Positions 1 through 6,230 of a stretch of DNA of 7,795 nt are shown here, in pieces. This DNA is from an uncultured Sphingomonadales bacterium. GTDB taxonomy: Bacteria > Pseudomonadota > Alphaproteobacteria > Sphingomonadales > Sphingomonadaceae. Every line of letters begins with the position of its first letter. The stretch's first letter is position 1. Location: assembly GCA_903893935.1 (NCBI GenBank), contig CAITOD010000049.1, forward strand, positions 1 to 7,795. The letters are read 5' to 3'. The position numbers and the translations under genes were made by a program. The notes beneath the pieces are model-generated. The model was not told where the DNA came from. It saw nothing but the letters and a program-made list of their open reading frames with translations, and made no database searches.

Positions 1-336
1 ACCGCGCTCAAGCTGACCACCGCGCGCTATTACACCCCCTCGGGCCGTTCGGTGCAGGAAGGCGGGATCACGCCCGATATCGCCGTGCCGCAGATTTCCG
101 ACCCCGATCTGCGCAAGCGCGCGGCCCGATCTTATCGTGAAAGCGATTTGCGCGGGCACCTCGTCAACCAGATCAAGGATGACAAGGAACTCGAAAAGGA
201 CGCGAACGAAGACCCGCGTTACAAAATGACCCCCGAGCAGCTCAAGGCGAAGAATATCGACGACTTCCAGCTGTGGTATGCCTTGCAGACGATCGGGCGC
301 ACCACCCCCGCGGCGCTCGCCGCGCGCAAGCACTGA
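1..336 (+). CDS. ctpA: Carboxy-terminal processing protease (S41 family), C-terminal part only
   Basis: The reading frame is open from the first base and ends with TGA at 334-336, leaving 111 residues of the C-terminus. The first residues contain [15 protein letters not shown] followed by GITPDIAVP, a hallmark of the end of the protease core in CtpA/Prc-type S41 peptidases. These periplasmic serine proteases use a Ser-Lys dyad and trim or degrade envelope proteins. The PDZ domain and the catalytic Ser and Lys would lie upstream, outside the window, so activity cannot be judged here. The remaining tail, about residues 35-111, is charged and probably helical, which is common in this family. The ATG at 52 is internal and not the true start. 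The stop lies 8 bases before the dsbB-like start, which suggests cotranscription. The family call is firm; the exact subtype is inferred. Confidence 0.88.
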   Translation, partial: TALKLTTARYYTPSGRSVQEGGITPDIAVPQISDPDLRKRAARSYRESDLRGHLVNQIKDDKELEKDANEDPRYKMTPEQLKAKNIDDFQLWYALQTIGRTTPAALAARKH

Positions 337-338
337 GG
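335..338 (+). promoter_or_regulatory. Ribosome binding site for the dsbB-like gene
   Basis: GAGG overlaps the stop codon of the upstream protease gene and lies 6 bases before the ATG at 345. This favours 345 over the longer in-frame start at 273, which would sit deep inside the protease gene and add a non-membrane N-terminal extension atypical of DsbB proteins. Confidence 0.5.
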
Positions 339-344
339 CGCGTG

Positions 345-836
345 ATGGCGGTTGCCCTTCCCCGCCCCGTTCCCCGTGTTGCGCGGCTGCTGGCTTTGCT
401 GGTTCCGGCCGGCGCCATGGCCACCGCGCTGACCGCGCAATACGGCTTTGGCCTGAGCCCATGCGAAATGTGCTGGTGGCAACGCTACGCACATATCGCC
501 GCGCTGGTGTTTGCGCTCGCGGCGTTTGTGGTGCCCGGCGTGCGCCCGGCGCGGCTGCTGGTGTGGCTGGCGGTTGCGGCGATTGCGACGAGCGGTCTGC
601 TCGGGTTCTATCACGCCGGCGTCGAATATCACTGGTGGGAGGGCATCACGACGTGTTCGACCACGCATCTTTCGGGCGATCCGCTCGATGCGATCATGAA
701 TGCGCCGATCGTGCGCTGCGATGTGCCCGCCTGGACGCTGTTCGGGATCAGCATGGCAGGCTATAACGCTTTGGGTTCGCTGGGGGCGGCAGCGCTGATC
801 GCCGTGCTGATCGGGCGGCAGAGGCAAAAGGTATGA
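345..836 (+). CDS. dsbB: DsbB family disulfide bond formation protein
   Basis: This 163-residue inner-membrane protein should reoxidise a DsbA-like periplasmic thiol oxidase and pass the electrons to ubiquinone. Hydrophobic segments lie at about residues 12-31, 48-65, 70-88 and 130-157, giving the four-helix DsbB layout. The first periplasmic loop carries C40-E-M-C43, the quinone-reducing pair, followed by R47, which matches the quinone-contacting Arg48 of E. coli DsbB. The second loop carries C104 and C125, the pair that exchanges with DsbA. All four catalytic cysteines are therefore present. The length is close to E. coli DsbB (176 residues). A DsbA partner is not in the window. The gene follows the protease by 8 bases and overlaps coq7 by 4 bases, so it sits inside an operon. 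DsbB and DsbI-like variants are hard to separate by eye, so the symbol is less certain than the family. Confidence 0.9.
   Translation: MAVALPRPVPRVARLLALLVPAGAMATALTAQYGFGLSPCEMCWWQRYAHIAALVFALAAFVVPGVRPARLLVWLAVAAIATSGLLGFYHAGVEYHWWEGITTCSTTHLSGDPLDAIMNAPIVRCDVPAWTLFGISMAGYNALGSLGAAALIAVLIGRQRQKV
821..824 (+). promoter_or_regulatory. Ribosome binding site for coq7
   Basis: GAGG lies 8 bases before the ATG at 833, within the last codons of the dsbB-like gene. Together with the ATGA overlap it supports translation of coq7 from 833 on a shared message. Confidence 0.45.
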
Positions 837-1348
837 ACCAGTCGCAGACCAGTGCCATGATCCGGGTCGACCAGGCGGGCGAATTCGGTGCCACGCGGAT
901 CTATGCCGGGCAGTTGGCGGTGATGGGCGATCGCGCGCCGCATGCCGCCGAAATCGGCCGCATGGCGCAGCAGGAAGAGGCGCATCGCGTGCGGTTTGAT
1001 GCGATCATGGCCGAACGCGGCGTGCGCCCGACGCTGCTGCAACCGCTGTGGTCGGCCGCGGGCTTTGCGCTGGGGGCAGCGACCGCGCTGATCGGGCCCG
1101 AGGCGGCGATGGCCTGCACCGCCGCGATCGAAACCGAGATCGACCGGCATTACACCGAACAGCTTGACGCGCTGGGCGACAGCGATCCCGAATTGAGCGA
1201 CGTGATCCGGCAATTCCGCGATGACGAGCGCGAGCACCGCGACGCCGCGTTTGCCGCCGGGGCGGAGCAGGCGCCGGCTTATCCGCTGCTGTTCCACGCC
1301 ATCCGGCTGGGCTGCCGCACCGCGATCCGGCTTTCGGCAAAAATCTGA
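833..1348 (+). CDS. coq7: COQ7-type demethoxyubiquinone hydroxylase
   Basis: The 171-residue product belongs to the COQ7 (CAT5) di-iron family, which hydroxylates demethoxyubiquinone at the penultimate step of ubiquinone synthesis, at the inner face of the cytoplasmic membrane. The carboxylate-histidine ligand set is visible: E17 (in AGEFGA), E48-x-x-H51, E100 (in AAIETEI) and E132-x-x-H135. The 49-residue spacing from H51 to E100 equals that between H93 and E142 of human COQ7. The hydrophobic stretch at about 74-98 is the likely membrane-associating helix. The protein is a compact form without the N-terminal extension seen in longer bacterial and eukaryotic members. Its ATG overlaps the dsbB-like stop in an ATGA arrangement, so translational coupling is likely. 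Product and upstream neighbour are linked through ubiquinone, the electron acceptor of DsbB. Confidence 0.95.
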   Translation: MNQSQTSAMIRVDQAGEFGATRIYAGQLAVMGDRAPHAAEIGRMAQQEEAHRVRFDAIMAERGVRPTLLQPLWSAAGFALGAATALIGPEAAMACTAAIETEIDRHYTEQLDALGDSDPELSDVIRQFRDDEREHRDAAFAAGAEQAPAYPLLFHAIRLGCRTAIRLSAKI

Positions 1349-1434
1349 TTCGGGCGCAACTTTGATTGAGCCCAAGGTTCCGACTTCAGCTACCGTTCAA
1401 GGGTGAAGCGTCCTATATGAGCCGCACTGCCTTT

Positions 1435-1438
1435 GGAG
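1435..1438 (+). promoter_or_regulatory. Ribosome binding site deciding the start of the secreted hypothetical protein
   Basis: GGAG lies 5 bases before the ATG at 1444 and 8 bases before a second ATG at 1447. Either start opens directly into a signal peptide. The upstream in-frame TTG at 1366 and ATG at 1417 lack such a site and would put charged residues before the hydrophobic core. Confidence 0.5.
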
Positions 1439-1443
1439 TTGCC

Positions 1444-2037
1444 ATGATGAAACGCCTGATCTTTCTTGCCGCATGCGCCATGGCCATTCCGCATGGCGCG
1501 CTCGCGGCCGAGCCGGGCGATGAAAAAGTCAACCAGCTGATCGTGTTCGGCGACGATCCCTGCCCGCCTTCGACCGATACGCAGATCACGGTCTGCGCGC
1601 GCAAGGATGAAGGCGAACGCTTCCGCATCCCCGCGCCTTTGCGCGACAATCCCAACCAGACTTCGAACCAGGCGTGGACCGAGCGCGTCAAGGCTTACGA
1701 AACGGTCGGCGCATTCGGCGCGGATTCGTGCTCGCCGGTCGGTTCGGGCGGCGCCACCGGGTGCCTCAAGCGGCTGATCAGCAACGCCTATGCCGAACGC
1801 AAGCAATCGACCGACGTGCATTTCGGCAAGCTGATCGAAGCCGAACGCGAAAAGCGGCTGCAAACCGTTGATACCGATGCCGCGGCCGAGCAGGCGCGCG
1901 TCGAATCGCTGGAAAAGGAATACGACGCGCGGCTCGCCAAGGAACGCACCGCCGGCGACGCGCAACCCGGAACCGTGCCCCCGCCGGGTTCGCTGGCGCG
2001 TCCGCCAAGCGATACGGATGCGCCCGCGCACCAGTAA
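1444..2037 (+). CDS. Secreted four-cysteine hypothetical protein
   Basis: No named function is recognised. The 197-residue product starts MMKRLIFLAACAMA and has a clear Sec signal peptide with likely cleavage near residue 21-22 (ALA before AEPG), so it should be periplasmic. The mature part has four cysteines: C40 in DDPCPPS, C51 in ITVCAR, C96 in ADSCSP and C107 in TGCLK. The segment with PCP, VCAR and an ERxRIPxxLR motif at about 38-67 resembles a conserved hypothetical family that I recall from sphingomonads. Residues about 110-170 are rich in Glu, Lys, Arg and Ala and probably form a long helix or coiled coil. The last 25 residues are Pro-rich and disordered. The gene lies 95 bases after coq7 and may have its own promoter, but none is convincing. 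An even cysteine count next to a DsbB gene fits disulfide formation; that link is inference. The start at 1447 is equally possible. Confidence 0.8.
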   Translation: MMKRLIFLAACAMAIPHGALAAEPGDEKVNQLIVFGDDPCPPSTDTQITVCARKDEGERFRIPAPLRDNPNQTSNQAWTERVKAYETVGAFGADSCSPVGSGGATGCLKRLISNAYAERKQSTDVHFGKLIEAEREKRLQTVDTDAAAEQARVESLEKEYDARLAKERTAGDAQPGTVPPPGSLARPPSDTDAPAHQ

Positions 2038-2044
2038 TCATCCT

Positions 2045-2097
2045 CCACCCCCCGTTCGTGCTTCGACAAGCTCAGCACGAACGGAGGTGGGGTGTTT
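2045..2097. terminator. Hairpin between convergent genes, probable bidirectional terminator
   Basis: An inverted repeat pairs 2052-2061 with 2075-2084 (10 perfect pairs) and extends through a small internal loop to 2045-2049 paired with 2086-2090 (5 more pairs). It lies 8 bases after the stop of the secreted protein gene and ends 35 bases from the stop of fabI on the other strand, which is the usual place for a shared terminator. The plus strand then reads GGTGTTTGAT, a weak T tract, and the minus strand has none, so it is not a classic intrinsic terminator and efficiency is uncertain. Confidence 0.45.
2052..2084. repeat. Dispersed palindromic repeat of the sphingomonad CTTCGACAAGCTCAG type
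   Basis: The core reads CCGTTCGTGC, then TTCGACAAGCTCA as the loop, then GCACGAACGG. The loop can also fold internally, as GCTT (2060-2063) pairs with AAGC (2068-2071). I recognise the TTCGACAAGCTCAG motif flanked by an inverted GTTCGTGC/GCACGAAC pair as an intergenic repeat common in Sphingomonadales and some other proteobacteria. Translated on the minus strand it yields MLSLSKHE, a peptide often seen at the start of spurious gene calls in these genomes. Only one copy is in this window, so repetition itself is recalled, not seen. Confidence 0.6.
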
Positions 2098-2124
2098 GAT
2101 AGACGAGGGGTTGCGGCTTCCCGC

Positions 2125-2928
2125 TTACCCCAGCGCGATATCGGGGGCGTCTTCCTGCTTCATGCCGATGGTGTGGTAGCCGGCGTCGACATGGTGCACT
2201 TCGCCAGTCACGCCCGAGGCGAGATCGGACAGGAAATAGAGCCCCGATCCGCCGACATCCTCGATAGTGACATTGCGGCGCAGCGGCGAATTGAGCTCGT
2301 TCCACTTGAGGATATAACGGAAATCGCCGATCCCGCTTGCTGCCAGCGTCTTGATCGGGCCTGCTGAAATCGCGTTGACGCGCACGCCCGCCGGGCCGCA
2401 ATCGTTGGCGAGATAGCGCACGCTGGCCTCGAGCGCGGCTTTGGCGACGCCCATCACGTTGTAATGCGGCACGACCTTTTCGGCACCGTAATAGGTGAGC
2501 GTCAGGATCGATCCGCCCTGCGGCATCATCGGCAGCGCGCGCCTGGTCACTGCCACGAGGCTGTAGGCGGAAATGTTCATCGTCAGCAGAAAATTGTCGA
2601 GCGTGGTGTCGTAATAGCGCCCGCGCAGCTGGGTCTTGTCCGAATAGCCGATCGCGTGGACGATGAAATCGATCGTCGGCCAGCGTTCCGCGAGTGTCGC
2701 AAACGTCGTGTCGAGCGCGTCCATGTCGGACACGTCGCATTCGATCAGGAAATCGCTGCCGAGGCTCGCCGCCAGCGGGCGCACCCGCTTTTCCAAAGCT
2801 TCGCCCTGGTACGAAAACGCGAGTTCCGCGCCCGCTTCGTGCAACCGCTTGGCAATCCCCCACGCCAGCGATTTGTCATTGGCGAGGCCCATGATCAGGC
2901 CGCGCTTACCCTCCATCAATCCGGTCAT
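2125..2928 (-). CDS. fabI: Enoyl-[acyl-carrier-protein] reductase (NADH), FabI
   Basis: The 267-residue product is a FabI-type short-chain dehydrogenase that performs the last reduction in each cycle of type II fatty-acid synthesis, in the cytosol as a tetramer. The N-terminal nucleotide-binding motif GLANDKSLAWGIA is at residues 14-26. The catalytic set is complete: Y146 in LTYYGAE and Y156-x6-K163 in HYNVMGVAK, followed by the family signature VRVNAISAGPIKTLAASGI at 182-200. Residues that govern triclosan sensitivity in E. coli FabI (Gly93, Met159, Phe203) correspond to G94, M159 and F203 and are unchanged, which predicts a sensitive enzyme. Length matches the family (about 262). The ATG overlaps the yihY-like stop by 4 bases, with a GAGGG at 2932-2936 as ribosome binding site, so fabI is probably translated from the long dnaJ-yihY-fabI message. 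Confidence 0.97.
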   Translation of the reverse strand: MTGLMEGKRGLIMGLANDKSLAWGIAKRLHEAGAELAFSYQGEALEKRVRPLAASLGSDFLIECDVSDMDALDTTFATLAERWPTIDFIVHAIGYSDKTQLRGRYYDTTLDNFLLTMNISAYSLVAVTRRALPMMPQGGSILTLTYYGAEKVVPHYNVMGVAKAALEASVRYLANDCGPAGVRVNAISAGPIKTLAASGIGDFRYILKWNELNSPLRRNVTIEDVGGSGLYFLSDLASGVTGEVHHVDAGYHTIGMKQEDAPDIALG

Positions 2929-4022
2929 GCGCCCTCGGTTCGCTTTTCATCAATCAACGCCGATCGCGCGCTTCTGGCGCGATCCGCCGCCTCGTTTACC
3001 GCATCGCGCTCTTCCGGCGTTTCGGCCAGCGCGGCGTTCAATTCGGCTCCTAGCACCATTCCTAAGCCGACCAGCCAGAAAAAGAAAAGCGCGATCATCA
3101 CCCCGGCCATGCTGCCGTAGGTCAGATCGTAGGTGAAAAGATAGCGCAGGAACTTGGGCAGCAGGATGGTGATCGCTTGCCACCAAGCGGTCACAAGCAG
3201 CGCGCCGGGCCATTTGGGATAGCGCCGCGCCGCATAGGCATTGGGCGTCAGGCTGACAAACAGCACCCACAGCGCGCCGAACAGAAGGGGGGCCGGCACA
3301 AACCGCGACAGCGCCAGCCCGGTGATCCAGCCGTGGAGATGCGGCGCCAGCGCAAACACGGTTTCCTGCATCGCGCCGATCGTGACTTGCGCGGTGATTG
3401 CCAGCAGGATCAGCACGACCGATGCGATGATCAGCCCGGTCGACGCGAGCCGCCGCCGCCAATAGGCGCGGGTGACGCGGGTGCCATAGGCGCGGCGCAG
3501 CACATCGCGGATCGTTTCGACAAGGCTGCCGACTGTCCACAGTCCGACTGCGCCGCCGATCCACAGCAGCGAGCCCGTCCGCGCGGCCAGCACTTTGCGC
3601 GCCACCGGCCCCAGCACGCTGGCGACATCGGGGGGCAGCGTGGCAAGCACGGTGCGCAGCGCCGCCTCGCGTTCGCTCGCCTGGCCCGCGAGCGAAAACA
3701 GCGCGGCTGCGGTGATGCAGAACGGAAACAGCGAAATGAGCATCATATAGGCGAAATTGCCCGCATGGATGGTGCCGTCGTTGACCATGCCGGCCCACAA
3801 CCGGCGCGCCACGCGCACCACGCGGCGGCGCGAACGCATGCGCAGCCGCGCTTCGTCGAGATGATCGCGCCAGCGCAACGCCCGCTGCCGCCGCGCTTCG
3901 GGCGACAGGCTGCCAACCAGGCCTTCGGGGATTGGCGGACCGAACAGCTCGGCCCCGATAGTGGCAAGCCTGTCCGGCGCTTGCTGTGCCGGCCCGGTGG
4001 CCGCGCGGTCACCGGGCGGCAT
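2925..4022 (-). CDS. YihY/BrkB (UPF0761) family inner-membrane protein
   Basis: The 365-residue product has about six hydrophobic segments, at roughly residues 88-112, 148-168, 193-215, 240-260, 273-295 and 305-330, which fits the YihY/virulence factor BrkB family. The family end signature is visible as YGSMAGVMIALFFFWL at 302-317, followed by GAELNA at 325-330. The biochemical role of the family is not settled; older reports called members ribonuclease BN, which was later shown to be a different protein. The first 87 residues are cytoplasmic, arginine-rich (for example RMRSRRRVVRVARR at 61-74) and longer than in E. coli YihY (290 residues). The C-terminal tail after 335 is charged. The gene starts 3 bases after the dnaJ-like stop and its TGA overlaps the fabI ATG. 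No strong ribosome binding site precedes the start, so translational coupling with the upstream gene is likely. Confidence 0.9.
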   Translation of the reverse strand: MPPGDRAATGPAQQAPDRLATIGAELFGPPIPEGLVGSLSPEARRQRALRWRDHLDEARLRMRSRRRVVRVARRLWAGMVNDGTIHAGNFAYMMLISLFPFCITAAALFSLAGQASEREAALRTVLATLPPDVASVLGPVARKVLAARTGSLLWIGGAVGLWTVGSLVETIRDVLRRAYGTRVTRAYWRRRLASTGLIIASVVLILLAITAQVTIGAMQETVFALAPHLHGWITGLALSRFVPAPLLFGALWVLFVSLTPNAYAARRYPKWPGALLVTAWWQAITILLPKFLRYLFTYDLTYGSMAGVMIALFFFWLVGLGMVLGAELNAALAETPEERDAVNEAADRARSARSALIDEKRTEGA

Positions 4023-4025
4023 CGC

Positions 4026-4958
4026 TCAGACGCCCAGCCGCGCGCGCGGGTTGCGCGTATCGTGCCAGCCTTCGAGCCGGCGCCGCAGATCGGCATCGTC
4101 TGCCGGCAGATCGATGTGCAGCGTGACCAGCTGGTCGCCGCGTTCGCCATCCTTGCGCGAAAAGCCTTTGCCTTTCAGCCGCAGCGTCTTGCCCCCGGTG
4201 GTGCCCGGGGCAACCGTCAGCATGACCGCGCCATCGACTGTCGGGACCCGGATCTTTGCCCCGCCTAGCGCCTCGTCGAGCGTGATCGGCACATCGACGC
4301 GGATATTGTCGCCATCGCGTTCAAATGAAGCATGCGGCGCGACGTCGATGGTCACCATGGCATCGCCCGGGCCGCCGGGGCCGGGCTCGCCTTTGCCCGC
4401 CAGCCGCACCTGCTGGCCGCTTTCGACGCCCGCAGGCAGTTTGAGATCGATCGTCTTGCCATCGGCCAGCGTGATCCGCTGCGGCGCGCGCGTTGCCGCA
4501 TCGACAAACGGCACTTGCAGCCGATAGGCGACATTGGCGCCGCGCGGAGGGGCCGACCGGCGCCCGCCGAACCCGCCCGCGCCGCCGCCGCGCCCACCGA
4601 ACAGCCCTTCGAACAGATCGCCGAGATCGGGACCCGCACCATCACCGGGGCGCGCCGAAAATCCTTCAAAGCCGTCGTGGCGAAATCCGCCCTGCCCGCC
4701 GCCTGCCCCGCCGCCAAACCCGAACGGCGCGGTGGGATTGCCACTGCCGTCGATTTCGCCGCGATCATATTGCGCGCGCTTGTCCTTGTCCGACAGCAAG
4801 TCATAGGCGCTGGTCACTTCGCCAAACCGTTCGGCAGCGTTGGGCTTGCCCTGGTTGCGATCGGGATGCAGCTCTTTGGCCAGCTTGCGATAAGCCGCCT
4901 TGATGTCCTGCTCGCTTGCGCTGCGGCTGACGCCCAGAATGGTATAAGGGTCTGGCAT
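4026..4958 (-). CDS. DnaJ C-terminal domain co-chaperone, class B (CbpA-like)
   Basis: The 310-residue product has a J domain at residues 4-66 with the HPD tripeptide at 31-33, which stimulates the ATPase of DnaK. A Gly/Phe-rich linker spans about 79-133, with runs such as GGGAGGGQGGF. Two DnaJ C-terminal substrate-binding domains follow, at about 141-215 and 218-298, including GGAKIRVPTVDG at 232-243 typical of the second domain. There is no cysteine in the protein, so the zinc-finger repeats of canonical DnaJ are absent; this and the length (E. coli CbpA is 306) make it a class B type. The housekeeping dnaJ is presumably elsewhere. It is the first gene of a unit with the yihY-like gene and fabI. 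It has no clear ribosome binding site, and its promoter appears to be very close to the ATG (see the promoter entry). Confidence 0.93.
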   Translation of the reverse strand: MPDPYTILGVSRSASEQDIKAAYRKLAKELHPDRNQGKPNAAERFGEVTSAYDLLSDKDKRAQYDRGEIDGSGNPTAPFGFGGGAGGGQGGFRHDGFEGFSARPGDGAGPDLGDLFEGLFGGRGGGAGGFGGRRSAPPRGANVAYRLQVPFVDAATRAPQRITLADGKTIDLKLPAGVESGQQVRLAGKGEPGPGGPGDAMVTIDVAPHASFERDGDNIRVDVPITLDEALGGAKIRVPTVDGAVMLTVAPGTTGGKTLRLKGKGFSRKDGERGDQLVTLHIDLPADDADLRRRLEGWHDTRNPRARLGV

Positions 4959-5097
4959 AATGTTGTTAGCTAAGGCCGCACCCGGCTTCCTGCAAGGAAT
5001 AGACGCGCAATTCTCGTCGGGCTCGCCCCAAGGTCTGCTGGGCAGGCGCGCGCTGTCGGGCTAGGACACTTCTCCCAGCTCCATTGGAACCCTTGCG
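4959..5097. other. Divergent intergenic region between the dnaJ-like gene and pdxH
   Basis: These 139 bases are the longest gene-free stretch in the window and must carry promoters for both directions. The dnaJ side has the candidate listed separately. On the pdxH side I see no convincing -35/-10 pair; a weak GGA at 5086-5088 lies 9 bases before the pdxH ATG. The phrase GTCGGGCT occurs twice (5018-5025 and 5055-5062), but I see no operator-like palindrome, riboswitch or small open frame. Confidence 0.55.
4968..4996 (-). promoter_or_regulatory. Candidate heat-shock-type promoter for the dnaJ-like operon
   Basis: Reading on the minus strand, CTTG (4996-4993) is followed after 18 bases by CTTAGCT (4974-4968). 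This resembles the alphaproteobacterial RpoH pattern as I recall it (CTTG, about 17-18 bases, then C-Y-TAT-N-T) with one mismatch in the -10 part. The ATG follows the -10 box by only 9 bases, so a transcript would begin about 2-4 bases before the start codon, consistent with the missing ribosome binding site. A chance match in a short region is possible. Confidence 0.3.
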
Positions 5098-5712
5098 ATG
5101 TCCGACGCGTTCATGCTTGCCGATACGATCCCCGATGGCGACCCGTTTGCCCTGTTCGAAACCTGGTTTGCCGAAGCGCGCGCAAGCGAACCCAACGACC
5201 CCAACGCGATGGCGCTGGCAACCGCCACGCCCGAAGGGCACCCTTCGGTACGAATGGTGCTGCTCAAAGGTCACGGGCCCGATGGCTTTGTGTTCTACAC
5301 CAATTTCCACAGCCGCAAGGGCGGCGAGCTGGCGGCCAACCCCCATGTCGCGCTGCTGTTCCACTGGAAAAGCCTGCACCGGCAAGTGCGCATCGAAGGG
5401 CCGATCCGCGAAGTGACCCCGGCCGAAGCCGATGCCTATTTCGCCAGCCGCCACCCCGAATCGCGGCTTGGCTCGGCCGCATCGGACCAGTCGCGCCCGC
5501 TCGACAGCCGACAGACCTATCTCGACCGTGTCGCGGCGCTGCGCGCCAGCTACCCGGATGGCAATGTGCCGCGGCCGGTGCATTGGTCGGGGTATCGCGT
5601 GCAGCCGATGGCAATCGAATTCTGGTGCGACCGCGCGCATCGCCTGCACGAGCGCCGCCGGTTCGAGCGGATCGGCGATCAAGGCTGGACCAGCACCCTG
5701 CTCTACCCGTAA
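5098..5712 (+). CDS. pdxH: Pyridoxamine/pyridoxine 5'-phosphate oxidase, PdxH
   Basis: The 204-residue product is the FMN-dependent oxidase that converts pyridoxine or pyridoxamine 5'-phosphate to pyridoxal 5'-phosphate, the last step of de novo and salvage vitamin B6 synthesis in the cytosol. FMN-binding motifs are RMVLLK at 52-57 and FYTNFHSRKGGE at 65-76, with Q94-V-R downstream. The substrate phosphate site appears as YF-x2-R-x3-S-R-L-G around 118-128, matching Tyr129, Arg133 and Ser137 of the E. coli enzyme. EFW followed by RLHERR near the C-terminus matches the Arg197 and His199 substrate pair. It is slightly shorter than E. coli PdxH (218) at the N-terminus, and ends in LLYP rather than the common RLAP. 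The metal transporter gene starts 11 bases downstream, so the two are probably cotranscribed. Confidence 0.96.
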   Translation: MSDAFMLADTIPDGDPFALFETWFAEARASEPNDPNAMALATATPEGHPSVRMVLLKGHGPDGFVFYTNFHSRKGGELAANPHVALLFHWKSLHRQVRIEGPIREVTPAEADAYFASRHPESRLGSAASDQSRPLDSRQTYLDRVAALRASYPDGNVPRPVHWSGYRVQPMAIEFWCDRAHRLHERRRFERIGDQGWTSTLLYP

Positions 5713-5723
5713 ACGCAGGCGCG

Positions 5724-6230
5724 ATGACCGCGATGATTCCAACTTCCGAAAAGAGCGCGCTGAACCGTCGCGCCGCATTCGCTTCGATCGCGGTGGCGAC
5801 GTTGCTGTTCGGGCTCAAAGGCTGGGCGGTGCTCTCGACCGGGTCGCTGGCGATGCTCGGCAGCCTCGCCGACACCGCGCTCGATCTGGTGGCCAGCCTG
5901 ATGACGCTGCTCGGGGTGTGGATCGCGGCGATCCCTGATGACGACAACCACCGCTTTGGCCATGGCAAAGCCGAAGCGCTGGCAGCGATGTTCCAGGTCG
6001 TGCTGATTTCGCTGTCGGCGATCGGCCTTGCCGTGCGCGCCGGCGGGCAAGTGTTCATGCCGGCCACGGTCGCCGATGCGGGCGACGGGATCGTGGTTTC
6101 GCTGATCGCGATTGCCGCGACGCTGGCGCTGGTCATGTATCAGTCTTACGTGCTGCGTCGCACGCAAAGCCTCGCGATCGGTACCGACAATATCCACTAT
6201 CGCGCCGATCTGGTGCTCAATTGCGCGTGA
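5724..6230 (+). CDS. Frameshifted transporter, membrane half (helices 1-5)
   Basis: This 168-residue piece holds the first five predicted helices of the cation diffusion facilitator. The intramembrane transport site is complete: D50-x3-D54 in helix 2 (SLADTALD) and H158-x3-D162 in helix 5 (HYRAD), matching the Asp45, Asp49, His153 and Asp157 site of E. coli FieF. The loop DDDNHRFGHGKAE (72-84) supplies the second site (D73, H76, H80). If the stop is real, the product lacks helix 6 and the cytoplasmic dimerisation domain and is unlikely to work as an exporter. Confidence 0.6.
   Translation: MTAMIPTSEKSALNRRAAFASIAVATLLFGLKGWAVLSTGSLAMLGSLADTALDLVASLMTLLGVWIAAIPDDDNHRFGHGKAEALAAMFQVVLISLSAIGLAVRAGGQVFMPATVADAGDGIVVSLIAIAATLALVMYQSYVLRRTQSLAIGTDNIHYRADLVLNCA

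Noticed and set aside
273..344. Longer start for the dsbB-like gene
   Set aside because: It would extend 64 bases into the protease gene and add a charged stretch not found in DsbB proteins; the ATG at 345 has a GAGG at good spacing.
1366..1443. Longer starts (TTG 1366, ATG 1417) for the secreted protein
   Set aside because: They would place 10-26 extra residues before a normal signal peptide, while GGAG at 1435-1438 points to 1444 or 1447.
1788..2078. Minus-strand open frame starting MLSLSKHERG
   Set aside because: Its first codons come from the hairpin repeat, a known source of false gene starts in these genomes, and the rest is antisense to the secreted protein gene.
3177..4268. A 363-codon plus-strand open frame opposite the yihY-like and dnaJ-like genes
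   Set aside because: It is antisense to two clearly recognised genes, has a biased Arg/Gln/Pro/His-rich composition typical of shadow frames in GC-rich DNA, and has no recognisable domain.
4534..4740. Low-complexity GC-rich tract as a possible repeat array
   Set aside because: It encodes the Gly/Phe-rich linker of the dnaJ-like protein; the repetition follows from glycine codons.
5583..5723. Longer start for the metal transporter inside pdxH
   Set aside because: It overlaps the conserved C-terminal substrate-binding region of pdxH and encodes nothing like a transporter N-terminus.
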